From the NCBI RefSeq assembly GCF_016508585.1, contig NZ_JADVOP010000009.1, positions 1 through 64,000 on the forward strand: DNA of 64,000 nucleotides. Direction: 5' to 3'. Below are positions 55,201-64,000 of the stretch, in pieces. Position 1 is the first letter of the stretch. The number at the start of each line of letters is the position of its first letter. Source of the DNA: Acinetobacter baumannii. GTDB taxonomy: Bacteria; Pseudomonadota; Gammaproteobacteria; Pseudomonadales; Moraxellaceae. A program made the position numbers and the translations under genes. The notes beneath the pieces are model-generated. The model worked only from the letters and a program-made list of their open reading frames with translations. It did no database searches and was not told the origin of the DNA.

Positions 55201-57786
55201 TTATTTCTTCTTACGCTTTAAACGTTTTTTGGCTTGTTGTGCGGCCAAAGCATCTAGTGCTTCTTTTAACTCCTCATCGGTAAAGGAAGTAATGTGGTGA
55301 AGCATTTGTAAAGTCACATCATCCAACACTAAATTGGCATACTGCGCAACATTTCTAAACTGCTCATCAAAAACGATGGCATGGTCTTCGTTGGTTTTGA
55401 TATAGGCTTGTTCAATCAAGACTTTCATAAAACTTTGGAATAAAGCCTTATCAAAGAATTCCGGCGAATTGAATTCATACAATACAGATAAACGTTGTCC
55501 AACCAGATGACTTAATTCTTCCACTTGGCGAATGGAGATATTTCCTGAACCACGTTGAGTAATCAGCGCCAGCGTCATGTAATAACGCTCAAGGCTTTGG
55601 CGAACAGGTGCGGCTAAAACAGCAAGTTGGTTATGATCTTCAGAGTTTGGCGCAGGGCTAAAAATAAAGCCTTCATCATCGACAAAAATCAAATTCGCCT
55701 GTGCCAATGCATCGACATATTCAGTCACTTGAGCTTTGATTTCATGATCTTTCCATTTTAAGAACAATTCAGCTTTTAAGAATGGGTATAGGGTGCGAAT
55801 GACATTCAGCAAATCAGTCTGGCTGATTTTACCATTATGCTCTACCAATGCTGCGATCAATGATGGCAGTACAAAGGCGTGTAAAATATTATTACGGAAG
55901 TAAGTCAATAAAACGGCTTGATTGTCTTCAATGGCAATAATATCGCCCAATACATGCTGAACCCGTTTAATCAATTTCAGTTTCATGCCATAGGCAATAA
56001 TTTCTTTACCTGAAAGTGGTGTCACTTGGGTACGTTTGTCATAAGGAATCGCTGTTAGCAGCTTGCGATAGGTATCCAGCTGTTTAATGCAGATCTCTTC
56101 ATCCAAAGTATGTTTTGGCGTGGCCAATAAAATCAGTGATAACAACGAAACAGGATTGATCACTACAGCGCGGTTGATATTTTCTAAAATCGCATTGGCA
56201 GAACTGTTGACTGCATTTGAAACTTCTGGAGGAATAGGTGCGTCATTGTGTTCAATACGAATCTGATCTGCCCCATGCTGTTTCAGTAAGTCGTCTAAAA
56301 AGACGGGTTCACCAAAGTTGACATGTACCTTGCCAAAAATACGCTCGATTTTTTTCAGGGTTTGCAGAATGCCCCAAATTGATTCAGCCTCTTTAGGTTT
56401 ACCATTCATTTCACCGACATAGGTTGCACCTTCCATCAAGCGCTCATAACCCACATAAGTAGGAATGAAAACGATCGGCTTGGCACGACCACGCAAGTGA
56501 CCGTGAACGGTCATTGCCAACATCCCGGTTTTAGGAGGCAATAAGCGTCCCGTACGAGATCGTCCACCTTCAATAAAGTATTCCAGTGGAGTATTGCGAG
56601 ACAGAATACTGAATAAATATTCTTTGAAGACGGCTGTGTAGAGTGCATTGCCACGGAAAGAGCGACGAATAAAGAATGCACCTCCTCCACGAAGCAGTTG
56701 ACCCACAAAAGGCATATTCAGGTTATCACCTGCAGCAATATAGGGCACCATCAAACCGCGCTTGTAAATCACATATGATAGAAGTAAATAGTCGATATGA
56801 CTGCGGTGGCAGGGAGTGTAAATCACTTCATAGTCTTTAACCAATTCACGTACTGTATTGAAGTTATGTACTTCAACACCATCGTAAAGTTGCGTCCATA
56901 AACGGGTTAATGCCATATCAGCAAAGCGTACAGCTGAAGCAGAATAATCCGATGCAATTTCATTCACAAAACCAATTGCACGATGTTCAGCATCAATCAT
57001 GCTGATTTTAGAGCGAACACTTTCTTTTCGAATCGCATCTTGGACATCGGGCGCTTTGATCAAAGATTGCATTACATTGCGACGATCAGATAAATCTGGA
57101 CCAAGAATGACTTCTCGCTGACGATCTAGGAAATCATTGAGTTGATTGACAATATAGGTTGCAGGAGAAATATTGGGATGATGGATTTTTGCGTGTTCGA
57201 CTAAACCACGCAGGGATTGTGGTTCATGAAACTCCAGGAATGACTGGCGACCATGCAAGCCAATATTCATCAATTGCTTGACCTTGCTTGGTGTTGCCCA
57301 GGTATCGGTAAACAAAAGCTTGAACCAAGAGTCTTCTTTATCTGGTGAGCGTCCCCATAATACGGTCACAGGGATCAGCTCAATATCTAAATCTGGATTT
57401 TGATCCAGAGATTCAATCAGTCTGAGTAAACGTGGTGGAAATGCATGCTCAGGGGGGCTAAAATAATTATTTTCATCCTGATGCTGCAAAAATAGAATCG
57501 CCGCTTTTTCACGGTTTCCACCCACTATCAGTGGGTCAAGTGCAGGGGCAAGCTGTAAACGACGTGTCTCACCATCAACGACCAAGGCATTACTTCTTGA
57601 GTAATTCTGTAATACATAACACACTACTTTTTGAGGTGTTGATGTATTGATTTCATTACTCTCTGTTGACTGGTCTAGCGTTGGAGTTTCTTTAGGAACC
57701 TCTCCAAGAACATGCGGGGTTACCACAAGGTCAAGTATTTTACTCGAAAGTCGACGATACATTTGACCAAAGCCACTCTTGGACAT
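55201..57786 (-). CDS. plsB: Glycerol-3-phosphate acyltransferase
   Basis: 861 residues. Inner-membrane enzyme that adds the first acyl chain to glycerol 3-phosphate. The catalytic HX4D is in PCHRSHIDYLLLSYV; further acyltransferase blocks include FFIRRSFRGNALY, FIEGGRSRTGRLLPPKTGML and PIVFIPTYVGYERLM. The C-terminal tail ends in a Lys/Arg run. AGGAG precedes ATG 57786; earlier in-frame starts to 57813 are not needed. Confidence 0.96.
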   Translation of the reverse strand: MSKSGFGQMYRRLSSKILDLVVTPHVLGEVPKETPTLDQSTESNEINTSTPQKVVCYVLQNYSRSNALVVDGETRRLQLAPALDPLIVGGNREKAAILFLQHQDENNYFSPPEHAFPPRLLRLIESLDQNPDLDIELIPVTVLWGRSPDKEDSWFKLLFTDTWATPSKVKQLMNIGLHGRQSFLEFHEPQSLRGLVEHAKIHHPNISPATYIVNQLNDFLDRQREVILGPDLSDRRNVMQSLIKAPDVQDAIRKESVRSKISMIDAEHRAIGFVNEIASDYSASAVRFADMALTRLWTQLYDGVEVHNFNTVRELVKDYEVIYTPCHRSHIDYLLLSYVIYKRGLMVPYIAAGDNLNMPFVGQLLRGGGAFFIRRSFRGNALYTAVFKEYLFSILSRNTPLEYFIEGGRSRTGRLLPPKTGMLAMTVHGHLRGRAKPIVFIPTYVGYERLMEGATYVGEMNGKPKEAESIWGILQTLKKIERIFGKVHVNFGEPVFLDDLLKQHGADQIRIEHNDAPIPPEVSNAVNSSANAILENINRAVVINPVSLLSLILLATPKHTLDEEICIKQLDTYRKLLTAIPYDKRTQVTPLSGKEIIAYGMKLKLIKRVQHVLGDIIAIEDNQAVLLTYFRNNILHAFVLPSLIAALVEHNGKISQTDLLNVIRTLYPFLKAELFLKWKDHEIKAQVTEYVDALAQANLIFVDDEGFIFSPAPNSEDHNQLAVLAAPVRQSLERYYMTLALITQRGSGNISIRQVEELSHLVGQRLSVLYEFNSPEFFDKALFQSFMKVLIEQAYIKTNEDHAIVFDEQFRNVAQYANLVLDDVTLQMLHHITSFTDEELKEALDALAAQQAKKRLKRKKK

Positions 57787-57873
57787 ACATACTCCTAGCC
57801 AATGGTGAATCACGCAATATAGCGTATAAAAATAATCATTTCTGTAATTGAAGCACAGAACAGGATGTCATTT

Positions 57874-57901
57874 TCTGACAAATTAACTATTTCTTGTCAG
57901 A
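57874..57901. promoter_or_regulatory. Inverted repeat between plsB and tesB
   Basis: TCTGACAA - 12 bases - TTGTCAGA, perfect eight-base arms, about 90 bases upstream of plsB and 175 of tesB. Both genes act in lipid metabolism, so it could bind a shared regulator. The rest of the gap is AT-rich. Confidence 0.4.
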
Positions 57902-58075
57902 TTTTATCGTTAAAAATCGTATTTTAAACAATCCTGCTAGACAAGAGAAGTGACAGCATAGTCTAGAAAGTTTAGTGTATCACTCTGGATTTATGGCAAA
58001 ATAGAGTTAAATCTCTAAAATATGAACACTTTATTCTCTTTGTTTGAATAAAGTCTGTATATGGATAGGTCACTT

Positions 58076-58951
58076 ATGAATGCTTTAACCCAAGAGCTTG
58101 TAGAGCTTTTAACGCTAGAAAAACTTGAAGAACATATTTTCCGTGGTCAAAGCCGAAATTTAGTCGGCAAACGTGTATTTGGTGGACAGGTTTTAGGGCA
58201 AGCACTACGTGCAGCATCATATACTGCGGATCGTCCTGTGCATTCTTTACATGCCTATTTCTTATATGGTGGGGATATCAATGCGCCGATTATCTATGAA
58301 GTAGATCGTTTGCGTGATGGTAAAAGCTTTTTAAGTCGCCAAGTGCGTGCCATTCAACATGGGCGTACTATTTTTTCAGCAATGGTTTCTTTTGCAACTC
58401 CAGAAGAAGGGTTGAATTATCAAATTGCTGAACCAGAATATCCAGATCCAGAATCATTAAAATCTGAACAGGAATTAAAAGAGAATTTAATCAGTTTTAT
58501 TCCTGAAAACATTCGTGCTGCATTTATGCGACCGCGTCAGGTGGAAATTCGTCCGATTAATGTGACCAATCCTTTCCAACCCCAACCAGAAGCACCATCC
58601 TATGCACACTATTTGCGTACACATGAGCCACTAGCAGCGGAGTTGGTGGATGATATTTCCTTAAATCAGGCAATTGTAGCGTTCTATTCAGATTACACCT
58701 TGATGATGACTGCATTGCGTCCGCATGGTTTAAATTATCTGTCGCCAAGTTTGCAGTGTGCGAGTATTGATCATGCAATCTACTTTCATAAACCGGTCAA
58801 AGCAGATGATTGGATGCTCTATGATATGGATGCAACCGTAAGTGCAAATTCGCGCGGTCTCAACTTCGGACGGATGTGGCAAAATGGTGAATTGGTGTGT
58901 AGTACCGTTCAGGAAGGTCTGATGCGGGTACGTGAAATCGAAAACCAATAA
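58076..58951 (+). CDS. tesB: Acyl-CoA thioesterase II
   Basis: 291 residues, double hot-dog fold. FRGQSRNLVGKRVFGGQVLG and SLHAYFLYGGDINAPIIYEV form the first hot dog; the catalytic Asp-Thr-Gln set is represented by DHAIYFHKP and a late CSTVQEGLMRVRE. It hydrolyses medium and long acyl-CoA in the cytoplasm. Start ATG 58076 preferred; ATG 58061 is also in frame. Confidence 0.94.
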   Translation: MNALTQELVELLTLEKLEEHIFRGQSRNLVGKRVFGGQVLGQALRAASYTADRPVHSLHAYFLYGGDINAPIIYEVDRLRDGKSFLSRQVRAIQHGRTIFSAMVSFATPEEGLNYQIAEPEYPDPESLKSEQELKENLISFIPENIRAAFMRPRQVEIRPINVTNPFQPQPEAPSYAHYLRTHEPLAAELVDDISLNQAIVAFYSDYTLMMTALRPHGLNYLSPSLQCASIDHAIYFHKPVKADDWMLYDMDATVSANSRGLNFGRMWQNGELVCSTVQEGLMRVREIENQ

Positions 58952-59425
58952 GTAGCAGTTTTGGACATTGTATAAGTGGCCTGCGTCATAGGTTAAAATC
59001 AAGCAGACATCAGGCGTATACTGTGCAAAGAACCATAGAGAATCGTGAGACTATTTTCAAGTTTCATAACATGGACTGGGCAAATTTTAGCCACAACCTA
59101 AGCAAGAACAAAGCATTGCTTTGTTTGCAGTGCAGGGCGCAGCGGAGACTGGCATGCTTTTTGTCGTTTCCTAGTTCCCTTGCAAAACAGTGTGCCTCAT
59201 CATTTAGGATCAAAAAATTTCGTATTTCGCAGCAAGAATCGTCCCATAAACATACTCAGTCGTACACATAGACAAATTGTTCACAGCCCCCCCGCTACAT
59301 CATCCAGAATAAAGCCATCACGATTGATGGCTTTTCTATTTTTTAGCAGAGCTTGTGACAAAAAAATGCTCGATTCCAAGTAACTTCAATGGCATAGTTT
59401 AAAATGTGAAAATATATAACAGTCA
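58952..59425. other. Unexplained 470-bp non-coding stretch with terminator
   Basis: No convincing coding frame. The middle (59090-59300) has higher GC than surrounding gaps, with a perfect hairpin AACAAAGC-att-GCTTTGTT at 59107-59125, a C-run at 59288-59294 and a strong terminator at 59312-59345. A transcript ending there on the plus strand, upstream of the symporter, would be a non-coding RNA or leader. Confidence 0.4.
59312..59345 (+). terminator. Isolated terminator upstream of the symporter
   Basis: AAAGCCATCA - cgat - TGATGGCTTT, ten perfect pairs and then T-rich TTCTATTTTTT. It lies 361 bp after tesB and 81 bp before the symporter, so it ends either the tesB transcript or an unannotated RNA. 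Confidence 0.8.
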
Positions 59426-60670
59426 ATGAAGATGAGCTTAAATACCCAAATTTTAATTGCCGCCATTCTTGGTGTCGCATTTGGATTCCTGTTAAATCAA
59501 TTCCCCGGTACTCAGTTTTTAGACGGCAGTATTTATGCTTTAAGTATCGCCAGCAGTATTTTTATCGGTTTGTTGAAAATGCTTTTGGTGCCGCTAATTT
59601 TCAGCTCAATTTTAGTTGGTGTTTCCAATTTAGAGGCAGGCAGTCAGTTGAGCCGCGTTTGGAAAATCACCTTGGCTTGCTGCGTAACGACAACCACCTT
59701 GGCGCTGATTCTTGGTCTGGCATCTACTCACTTTTTCCATGTTGGGCAGGGGGTAGATATTGACCTGTTTAAAGATGCAATGAGTCAGCATAAAAGCCCT
59801 GATTCATTAACGCCAAGCTCATTTCTGACCAACTTTATTCAAAATACCCTGATTAATCCTTTTAAGGCATTCAGTGATGGCAATGTTTTGGCGGTTGTGC
59901 TGTTTGCATTGTTATTGGGTTTAGCCTTGGTACAGGGTGGAGAGCGTTTTAATTCCATTAAACAACTGGCACGTCAATTTTTTGACATAATGATGATGTT
60001 GGTGGGTTGGGTGATGAAAGTTGCACCCATTGGTATTTTTGCGTTAATGGCAAAGCTGATTGCAACTGAAGATATTTCTATTTTGAGCCGTCTTGCCGAG
60101 TTTGCCATTGTGGTGACAGGTACAACCATTTTTCATGGTGTGGTGGTTCTACCACTGCTGTTATGGATTTTTGGGAAAATGGATCCCATTACTTTTTTTA
60201 AAGGAACGCGTGCAGCCTTAATCACCGCTTTTGCGACCAGTTCAAGTTCGGCAACAATGCCTTTAAGTTTGAAATGTACTCAAGAAAACCTGGGTGTGCG
60301 TCCGCAAATTGCAGGTTTTGTGGTGCCATTCGGTTCACAGTTAAACATGGATGGAACAGCACTTTATGAGGCAGCAGCAGCACTATTTATTGCGAATCTG
60401 ATGGGGTTGGAGCTATCAATTACCCAACAAATTATTGTATGTTTGACGGCTATGATTGCATCACTAGGCGCTCCAGGAATCCCGAGTGCCGGTATGGTGA
60501 CCATGATTATGGTACTCCAATCTGTGGGCTTGCCTGCCGAGGCGATTGCGATCTTATTACCAATTGATCGAATTCTCGATACGGTACGTACTGTGGTGAA
60601 TGTACAAGGGGATATGATGATCAGTGTTGTGGTTGATCGTCATACTCGAGAGATGGAAAGTTCATCCTAG
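59426..60670 (+). CDS. Dicarboxylate/amino acid:cation symporter (DAACS)
   Basis: 414 residues, GltP/DctA-type fold with eight helices and two re-entrant hairpins. The serine-rich HP1 motif AFATSSSSATMPLSL and the NMDGTALYEA motif of TM7, then GAPGIPSAGMVTMI (HP2) and the late substrate-site region LPIDRILDTVRTVVNVQGD are all present. Imports glutamate, aspartate or C4-dicarboxylates with H+ or Na+; the exact substrate is unknown. Terminator follows. Confidence 0.93.
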   Translation: MKMSLNTQILIAAILGVAFGFLLNQFPGTQFLDGSIYALSIASSIFIGLLKMLLVPLIFSSILVGVSNLEAGSQLSRVWKITLACCVTTTTLALILGLASTHFFHVGQGVDIDLFKDAMSQHKSPDSLTPSSFLTNFIQNTLINPFKAFSDGNVLAVVLFALLLGLALVQGGERFNSIKQLARQFFDIMMMLVGWVMKVAPIGIFALMAKLIATEDISILSRLAEFAIVVTGTTIFHGVVVLPLLLWIFGKMDPITFFKGTRAALITAFATSSSSATMPLSLKCTQENLGVRPQIAGFVVPFGSQLNMDGTALYEAAAALFIANLMGLELSITQQIIVCLTAMIASLGAPGIPSAGMVTMIMVLQSVGLPAEAIAILLPIDRILDTVRTVVNVQGDMMISVVVDRHTREMESSS

Positions 60671-60729
60671 TAAGCGATTTATAAAAGACAGCGATACATT
60701 TATTGAAAGCGTTTGCTTTAAATCTGAAA

Positions 60730-60764
60730 CAGAAAAAGCAGGATTTAAAATCCTGCTTTTTCTG
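60730..60764. terminator. Terminator between symporter and hydrolase
   Basis: CAGAAAAAGCAGGATTT and AAATCCTGCTTTTTCTG separated by one base: seventeen complementary positions, symmetrical for the two convergent genes. Confidence 0.88.
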
Positions 60765-60793
60765 TTCTATGCTTATTCAGGCTTGAATAATCC

Positions 60794-61741
60794 CTATGCT
60801 GCAACTCTGGGCAAAGCACGTTTGGCAGCAGGTGATTGATCTAGATATGCAATTGCATCTTCGGTTTTTGCTTCGTGTACAGGATCATACCATGGCATTA
60901 AATAGCCCAACTGCTGTGAAACCAACCAAAGTGGATGTGGCATTAAGCGATTGTCAGATTGTGCAATACTTGCCCATTCACGCCAAATCCAAGGTTTATA
61001 GAGTGCTGGTTTTTTGTCTGCAAAACGCGGGTCCTGTCCCATGATATGTGCAGCACCATCCACCCATAAACCTAATACCGCAGCAATCACAATCACACTT
61101 TGATAATAACGTGAAATATAACCACCGCCTAAATGGCGATATAAATCAAACGCAACTGTACGGTGTTCGATCTCTTCCGCGCCATGCCATTTGACCAAAT
61201 CCAGCATGTTCGGATCTGCACCTAATTCAGCCCACTTTTTGTTGTAAAGTGCATATTTTCCCAACACACAAGTCATGTGTTCGACAGTTGCTACAATGCC
61301 TAATCGGAACAGATCCCATTGATGATCAAGAACTTTGGGGACTTTGAAACCGAGGGGTTGATCTGCAAGTAGCTTCCCAAATAAGAAATCCATAATTTCA
61401 AGATTTCTTTGAATATCAATATGGCGAACGGTTAAGTATTCTTTATTTGCTGACACATGTGCCTGCGCATGCATGGCTTCTTGACGGATAAAAGCACGAA
61501 CGTCTTCAGCGAGCTTTTCATCTGTGACTTTGGGTAAAACGCGGTTGTATAAACGGCAGAACCAAAATTCACCCGCAGGAAGAATATTGTTGATCTCGTT
61601 GATAAAGTAGCTGACAAAAGGCTGATTTGGAATCCAGTCGACTGGGGTATCTTGCCATTCAAACTTCACTTTACGTGGTTTGATGTGGTACTGAATAGAC
61701 GATCCAATCCGACTGTTTTTTAATTTAGCGAGTAACTTCAT
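60794..61741 (-). CDS. Ferritin-like metal-dependent hydrolase family protein
   Basis: 315 residues. Matches the family annotated as predicted metal-dependent hydrolase (PF10118): FIRQEAMHAQAHVSANKEY and WHGAEEIEHRTVAFDLYRHL provide the E-x-x-H/E-x-x-H di-metal ligands, as in ferritin-like oxygenases. Substrate unknown; members are common in Acinetobacter and Pseudomonas near lipid genes. Start ATG 61741 with TTAGGAC upstream. Confidence 0.85.
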   Translation of the reverse strand: MKLLAKLKNSRIGSSIQYHIKPRKVKFEWQDTPVDWIPNQPFVSYFINEINNILPAGEFWFCRLYNRVLPKVTDEKLAEDVRAFIRQEAMHAQAHVSANKEYLTVRHIDIQRNLEIMDFLFGKLLADQPLGFKVPKVLDHQWDLFRLGIVATVEHMTCVLGKYALYNKKWAELGADPNMLDLVKWHGAEEIEHRTVAFDLYRHLGGGYISRYYQSVIVIAAVLGLWVDGAAHIMGQDPRFADKKPALYKPWIWREWASIAQSDNRLMPHPLWLVSQQLGYLMPWYDPVHEAKTEDAIAYLDQSPAAKRALPRVAA

Positions 61742-61881
61742 CACAGTGTCCTAATTTTTCTTTGGTGATTTCACACTTTATTATTCAAGTATAAAAAAAT
61801 GTCCTAAATAGTTATTAGCAATTTAGGACATTGAAGTATCAATATGTGATGAATTTTGTCAGACAAGACTGCTTTTAATTA

Positions 61882-62736
61882 TCACTCTGGTTTTTCATTT
61901 TTATTGACATCAATATTTTCTACATTGAGATTTGATTCAGTATCTTGATCAATGAACTCATCTTCGATGTCGTCAGCACTGAGTTCTGGAATGGCATCAA
62001 GATCAAAGCCCAAAGTTTTATCCAAGGTGTAATTTAGACGACCTGCCATCACAGAAGCAAGTTCTTCTAAACCCTGCTTATTCAGTGATGAAAACAGTTG
62101 AATCGAAAAATTAAGCTTCATCTTTTTGAGTTGCTGCTGCACTTCCAATAATGCCTTATTGGCAGGACCACGATTGAGCTTATCCGCTTTGGTGAGTAGA
62201 ACATGAACAAACAGGTGGCGAGAATATGCCCATTCCAACATCATGACATCAAAATGTTGTAAAGGGTGGCGAATATCCATCAACAAAACTAGACCTTGTA
62301 AGCTTTTTCGATGAATCAAATAATTTTCAAGTTCTTTTTGCCAAACGATTTTCATTGCTTCTGGAACCGCGGCATAGCCATAACCGGGTAAGTCGACTAA
62401 ACGTTGGTCTGGATTTCCCAAGCTAAAGAAGTTAATCATTTGGGTGCGACCAGGCTTCTTGGATGCACGTGCCAGTTGTTTTTGATTGGTCAGTGCGTTG
62501 ATGGCGCTGGATTTCCCCGCATTAGAGCGACCTGCGAAGGCTATTTCATAGCCTGTATCTTCTACACAAAGATTCAGTTTTGGCGCACTCATCAAGAATT
62601 CAGCTTTGCGTAACCAGTTTAAAGATGAGGTTGAGTATTCTGAAATCGCAGGGTCAGCCTTTTTTTCATAACTGATTTTCTGTTTAGGGGCATGTGATGC
62701 CTTACTATTTTTAGACTTTCCACTGCTGCGATGCAT
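61882..62736 (-). CDS. engB: Ribosome biogenesis GTPase EngB (YsxC/YihA)
   Basis: 284 residues, longer than the usual ~200 because of a basic N-terminal extension (about 50 residues) and an acidic C-terminal tail (about 40 residues). GTPase motifs: G1 FAGRSNAGKSSAINAL, G2/G3 KKPGRTQMINFF and VDLPGYGYA, G4 LTKADK, G5 SSLNKQG. Essential for 50S subunit assembly in many bacteria. The tail ends in Asp/Glu-rich residues and is likely disordered. Confidence 0.95.
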   Translation of the reverse strand: MHRSSGKSKNSKASHAPKQKISYEKKADPAISEYSTSSLNWLRKAEFLMSAPKLNLCVEDTGYEIAFAGRSNAGKSSAINALTNQKQLARASKKPGRTQMINFFSLGNPDQRLVDLPGYGYAAVPEAMKIVWQKELENYLIHRKSLQGLVLLMDIRHPLQHFDVMMLEWAYSRHLFVHVLLTKADKLNRGPANKALLEVQQQLKKMKLNFSIQLFSSLNKQGLEELASVMAGRLNYTLDKTLGFDLDAIPELSADDIEDEFIDQDTESNLNVENIDVNKNEKPE

Positions 62737-62882
62737 ACTTCAACTTCAATAAATGGATAAACAAGGGACATTATAAAGGAAATCGGAGATTCAAGCGAAT
62801 TTTGACAGAGATAATTCAAACAGGATTGAGGCGCTTGTTTAAATGCAGACTTTAAAAAACAGCTTAATACCGATTCAAGTGC

Positions 62883-63323
62883 TTAAACATTCACATTTGG
62901 AATTATAGAGTTAACTAGGGTTGTTTGCGGTGGAGCATTTAAAACATCGGCAACTGTATATTGGTCTAAACTTTGATAAAACTGTTCAACGGCCTGATCT
63001 AAAATACCTTTTAAACCACAGCGAGGACGAAGGACGCATGGCGGGGTATTGCACTCCACAATTTGTGCGTCTCCTTGCAGAATGCGCACGATATGCCCCA
63101 AGCGAAATTCAAGGATTGCAGGGTTTAAGCGTAAACCTCCACCTTTGCCACGTGTGGTAATTAACCAGTCTTGTTTTCCCATAAAATGCACAATTTTAAC
63201 CAAATGATTCTGTGAAACATTCAAGTCCTGTGCAATTTCGGCAATCGTATAAGGTGTATCCTTGGGAGGAGAGATATACATCAAAATACGTAAGGCATAG
63301 TCGGTAAATTTGTTAAGTTGCAT
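62883..63323 (-). CDS. Rrf2-family regulator, NsrR-like
   Basis: 146 residues. The winged helix NKFTDYALRILMYIS and the DNA-reading helix LNVSQNHLVKIVHFM resemble NsrR. GKGGGLRLNPA follows. Three cysteines spaced C-x4-C-x5-C (CNTPPCVLRPRC) match the NsrR 2Fe-2S/4Fe-4S cluster ligands, so it probably senses nitric oxide. Its targets are not in this window. Gene stands alone. Confidence 0.88.
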   Translation of the reverse strand: MQLNKFTDYALRILMYISPPKDTPYTIAEIAQDLNVSQNHLVKIVHFMGKQDWLITTRGKGGGLRLNPAILEFRLGHIVRILQGDAQIVECNTPPCVLRPRCGLKGILDQAVEQFYQSLDQYTVADVLNAPPQTTLVNSIIPNVNV

Positions 63324-63396
63324 AAATTTAAATTAATTAGACATGAACAGATTGCATGTTTATCTTAACGTGAATAGACAATGAAAGATATGTCGT

Positions 63397-63744
63397 CTAC
63401 AAACTGGCATATTCGAGAATCTCTTGTCCCATGAGTATACAGTCGCTTTGGCTAAAATACTCAAAGCGCATGCGATATTGACCTTTATAAATATAACCCC
63501 AGACTTCCAATACATCGAATCTCTGCTTTTTATTGCGTGGATTGATGATTGAGGGGAGTGCTTTGACCTCTGGTTGAATTTCAATACGATCATCTGGACC
63601 GAAATGGAATTCTAAAAGCTTGGCGGCTTGTTGAATTGCTTGATTTTTGCATTGCGTAGAAGACTTTACTTCAGCTGCATGACTGGTCACTGAAAAACAC
63701 AACAAACTAATGCTTAGACTGAAAATCAATAAGATACGTTGCAT
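63397..63744 (-). CDS. Small exported protein
   Basis: 115 residues with a signal peptide (MQRILLIFSLSISLLCFSVT, cleavage near SHAAE). The mature chain has two cysteines (STQCKNQAIQQAA and SQSDCILMGQEIL) likely forming a disulfide. It recurs as a hypothetical protein in the genus in my recollection; function unknown. Confidence 0.7.
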   Translation of the reverse strand: MQRILLIFSLSISLLCFSVTSHAAEVKSSTQCKNQAIQQAAKLLEFHFGPDDRIEIQPEVKALPSIINPRNKKQRFDVLEVWGYIYKGQYRMRFEYFSQSDCILMGQEILEYASL

Positions 63745-63911
63745 GATCTGAACTCTGGTTCATCAATATAAGTGTCAGTGTATAAATATTGATTTAAAAG
63801 TTAAAGTGCAAAAAGATGAACCAGAGAGGAGAAGTTTTGAGTATTCAAAGTATCGTAATGTATGGATAAATCAGGCGCCATACATTACAGAGGGGAATAT
63901 CATATGGGGTA

Positions 63912-64000
63912 TTATTTTGCTTGCGGTGCAGTCAACTTAACATGATCACCCACCTGATAGTGATTCAGTAATATATTGGATACCGAATATTCAGTGTGAT
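63912..64000 (-). CDS. 3' end of a gene running in from beyond the window
   Basis: The last 28 codons of a minus-strand gene end at a stop at 63912-63914 (TEYSVSNILLNHYQVGDHVK then LTAPQAK). The phrase GDHVKLT is PDZ-like, as at the end of periplasmic serine proteases, but too short to be sure. Confidence 0.5.
   Translation of the reverse strand, partial: HTEYSVSNILLNHYQVGDHVKLTAPQAK

Overview
The window looks like chromosomal DNA of an Acinetobacter species or close relative (Moraxellaceae). The base composition is low in GC. The gene complement is typical of that genus: an AbeM-type MATE pump, pqqABCDE for a soluble quinoprotein cofactor, an mlaFEDCB operon, aerobic HemF and oxygen-independent HemN side by side, and many single housekeeping genes. 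No tRNA, rRNA, CRISPR array, transposase or prophage module was found. The genus call is inference from remembered protein families, not from a database search.

Region 1 (about 1-5240) is the accessory part and the most unusual stretch. It is AT-rich and built from repeated, partly decayed pieces. One intact lipoprotein with a formylglycine-generating-enzyme (FGE/SUMF1) fold is followed by fragments of at least three further copies. Two parallel blocks can be drawn, each ordered: FGE 5' part, FGE 3' tail, C-terminal remnant of another protein, small exported protein, 3' end of etfD. The cargo differs between the blocks. In one, the remnant resembles the end of a GH19 chitinase/lysozyme. This looks like effector/immunity cassette turnover, of the kind seen near type VI secretion genes, between repeated flanks next to etfD. 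No secretion gene is inside the window, so this role is inferred.

Region 2 (5239-31800) is mostly core. It holds ETF-ubiquinone oxidoreductase, a DUF1285 protein, glutamate racemase, a DUF4062 protein, ferrochelatase, an MBL hydrolase, the complete pqqABCDE cluster with an M19 dipeptidase, yacG, a TrmB-like methyltransferase, a flavoprotein, a GFA protein, a HopJ-like protein and a DUF2071-like gene that appears to carry two frameshifts. It continues with crcB, a zinc-independent L31 gene with a Zur-like box, an ABC1/UbiB-like kinase, abeM, a DMT transporter, hemW, a LysR regulator divergent from an alpha/beta hydrolase, a decayed hydrolase paralogue and an acyl-CoA dehydrogenase.

Region 3 (31900-45290) carries a large acidic lipoprotein, aroE, hemF, hemN, ribA, dxs, suhB and a DEAD-box helicase. 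The helicase has a long structured leader and a repetitive Arg-rich tail.

Region 4 (45290-64000) carries mlaFEDCB (retrograde phospholipid transport), corA, a LOG-family protein, a NUDIX gene preceded by two identical palindromes, comF, recG, an NAD-dependent epimerase-like protein, plsB and tesB. It ends with a dicarboxylate/glutamate symporter preceded by an unexplained 470-bp non-coding stretch, a ferritin-like metal-dependent hydrolase, engB, an NsrR-like Rrf2 regulator and two small exported or partial genes. Envelope lipid functions (plsB, tesB, mla, acyl-CoA dehydrogenase, ETF-QO) and haem synthesis (hemH, hemW, hemF, hemN) are the recurring themes.
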